Source of the DNA: Alicyclobacillus suci
Lineage (GTDB): Bacteria; Bacillota; Bacilli; Alicyclobacillales; Alicyclobacillaceae
Length of the DNA: 64,000 bases
NCBI RefSeq assembly: GCF_017329615.1
Contig: NZ_JAFMTW010000011.1
Span: 1 to 64,000, forward strand
Reading direction: 5' to 3'
This document shows positions 63,176 to 64,000 of this stretch, in pieces. How positions within the stretch are numbered: the first letter of the stretch is position 1; the number at the start of each line of letters is the position of its first letter. Position numbers and translations under genes: made by a program. Under the pieces are notes generated by a model. That model did not search any database. It saw only the letters and a program-made list of their open reading frames with translations, and was not told where the DNA came from.

Positions 63176-63974
63176 GGGCGAATGTATCTGCACGTAAGCC
63201 AAGGCGCAAACACTCCAGCGCAAGTACGTCCGCAGGTGGAATGTTCCCTAGGTTGACGGTTTGCCCAAACCGTTTAATCAATTCCACTTGCTGGACTTTT
63301 TTTGGTGCTTCCCAAATGATTTTACTGCGCACCGCAGGGGGCAACAGGTGGATGAAATCGTCGAGGATAGACGTGTCCACTTGCCCGTGGTCACCATAAA
63401 TGCCCACGTTTTCGCCAGACTCGCGCCCCTCCACGACGACGTAATCCGCCCCTGCATCTAAATCAGCGACGACTTGTTGCGCATAGGTGCGCACGTCGGC
63501 TGTACGGTCTAATTTTTTGCCTACTTCTGAAATCACCAGTTTAAAGGCTCGCTTGGCTGTTTCGATGGCATATAATCGGGTGTCTGCGTCTAACTCGATG
63601 GTTCCATCGGATATTTCGATGGCGGTAAACCCAAGTTTTGCACAGCGTTCGACGTATTTGTCGTAAACGCCTTGGGTTAGTGCGATTTCGCCGAGTGTGC
63701 CGCCAGGGCATGTCTGAACGGCGTACACGCGGGCGAGCGACAATTTTTGTCGAAGTATGTGCCGTGGATAGAGGCAACTCGTGCCAAAGCCAAATTTCAC
63801 TAGGTCTACGTAAGGGGACGCGATTTCTAAAATATCCCCTAACTGTTCATAGCCGAGCCCTTTGTCGATGACCATCGTCAGTCCATTATCACGTGGTTTC
63901 CCGGGGCGTTTGCCAAGGGGGTACCCAATGATTTGTGAGAAAGGACCTGAGTCTGATAAAATCACGGTGTTCAC
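63150..63974 (-). CDS. Phosphosulfolactate synthase (ComA family)
   Basis: 274 residues, TIM barrel. Adds sulfite to phosphoenolpyruvate to give 2-phospho-3-sulfolactate. Family signs: RPGKPRDNGLTMVIDKGLG, YVDLVKFGFGTSCLYP, GFTAIEISDGTIELD, ADYVVVEGRESGENVGIYG and NLGNIPPADVLALECLRLGLRADT. In Bacilli such genes are tied to 3-sulfolactate in spores, in methanogens to coenzyme M. GTG 63974 lies very close to a GGGAG site; GTG 63965 (ten bases after it) is a good alternative. Its 3' end overlaps yteA tail to tail. Confidence 0.9.
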   Translation of the reverse strand: MNTVILSDSGPFSQIIGYPLGKRPGKPRDNGLTMVIDKGLGYEQLGDILEIASPYVDLVKFGFGTSCLYPRHILRQKLSLARVYAVQTCPGGTLGEIALTQGVYDKYVERCAKLGFTAIEISDGTIELDADTRLYAIETAKRAFKLVISEVGKKLDRTADVRTYAQQVVADLDAGADYVVVEGRESGENVGIYGDHGQVDTSILDDFIHLLPPAVRSKIIWEAPKKVQQVELIKRFGQTVNLGNIPPADVLALECLRLGLRADTFALKIHADDK

Positions 63975-64000
63975 GCTCCCGAGCTTTGTCGTCTTATCCA

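Overview
The window comes from a spore-forming Bacillota with moderately high GC. Alicyclobacillaceae is my best guess, from gene content rather than any search. It carries the Bacillus-type division/cell-wall (dcw) cluster running straight into spoIIGA-sigE-sigG and the ylm genes, the prespore regulator rsfA, a Ger(x)C lipoprotein, YteA and the bacillithiol enzyme BshC. TTG and GTG starts are frequent, usually behind strong GGAGG sites. The first 165 bases are not genomic. They are a homopolymer, a degraded P7 flow-cell sequence, an 8-nt index and the Nextera transposase end, left on the contig edge. Real sequence starts at 166 inside argB.

Region 1 (166-16.9 kb) is amino-acid biosynthesis: argB (partial), argD, a short ArgA-like acetyltransferase on the minus strand, the glutamate synthase large subunit gltB, then argF-argG-argH, lysC, and serA-serC followed by a HAD phosphatase that may supply the last serine step. 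A perfect ArgR box overlaps the -10 of the argF promoter. A clear ZTP (pfl) riboswitch precedes serA, tying serine synthesis to the one-carbon/purine alarmone.

Region 2 (17.1-34 kb) is mixed. It holds tRNA-Ser(GGA) and tRNA-Thr(CGT), then a decayed stretch with an ECF sigma-factor remnant. Next is an acetate module on the minus strand (acsA, SatP-type transporter). A set of small Bacillota genes follows (DUF1292, YlbF-family, an IDEAL-domain protein, a DUF2892 protein), then clpP behind a near-consensus CtsR box. The rest is a cysteine desulfurase/ThiI pair for tRNA 4-thiouridine, rsfA, a Ger(x)C lipoprotein, an SDR, an old-yellow-enzyme reductase and bshC.

Region 3 (34.1-61.3 kb) is the dcw/sporulation cluster: mraZ (with MraZ-type repeats), rsmH, ftsL, pbpB-like, spoVD-like, murE, mraY, murD, spoVE/ftsW, murG, murB, murA, divIB, two DUF881 genes, sbp, ftsA, ftsZ, spoIIGA, sigE, sigG, ylmC, pgeF/ylmD, ylmE, ylmG, ylmH, divIVA. 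Compared with B. subtilis, murA is inserted after murB and sepF (ylmF) is missing between ylmE and ylmG. Sporulation-type promoter signals can be read upstream of spoIIGA (Spo0A-like boxes, long -35/-10 spacing) and sigG (sigma-F type).

Region 4 (61.3-64 kb) holds a structured non-coding stretch, two small membrane proteins, a YteA-type zinc-finger protein and a phosphosulfolactate synthase. I see no CRISPR array, prophage, intact insertion sequence or wholly unknown multi-gene system. The most notable signals are regulatory: the ZTP switch on serA, the arginine operators, hairpins near ftsZ, murB and spoVE, and a small palindromic element found twice.
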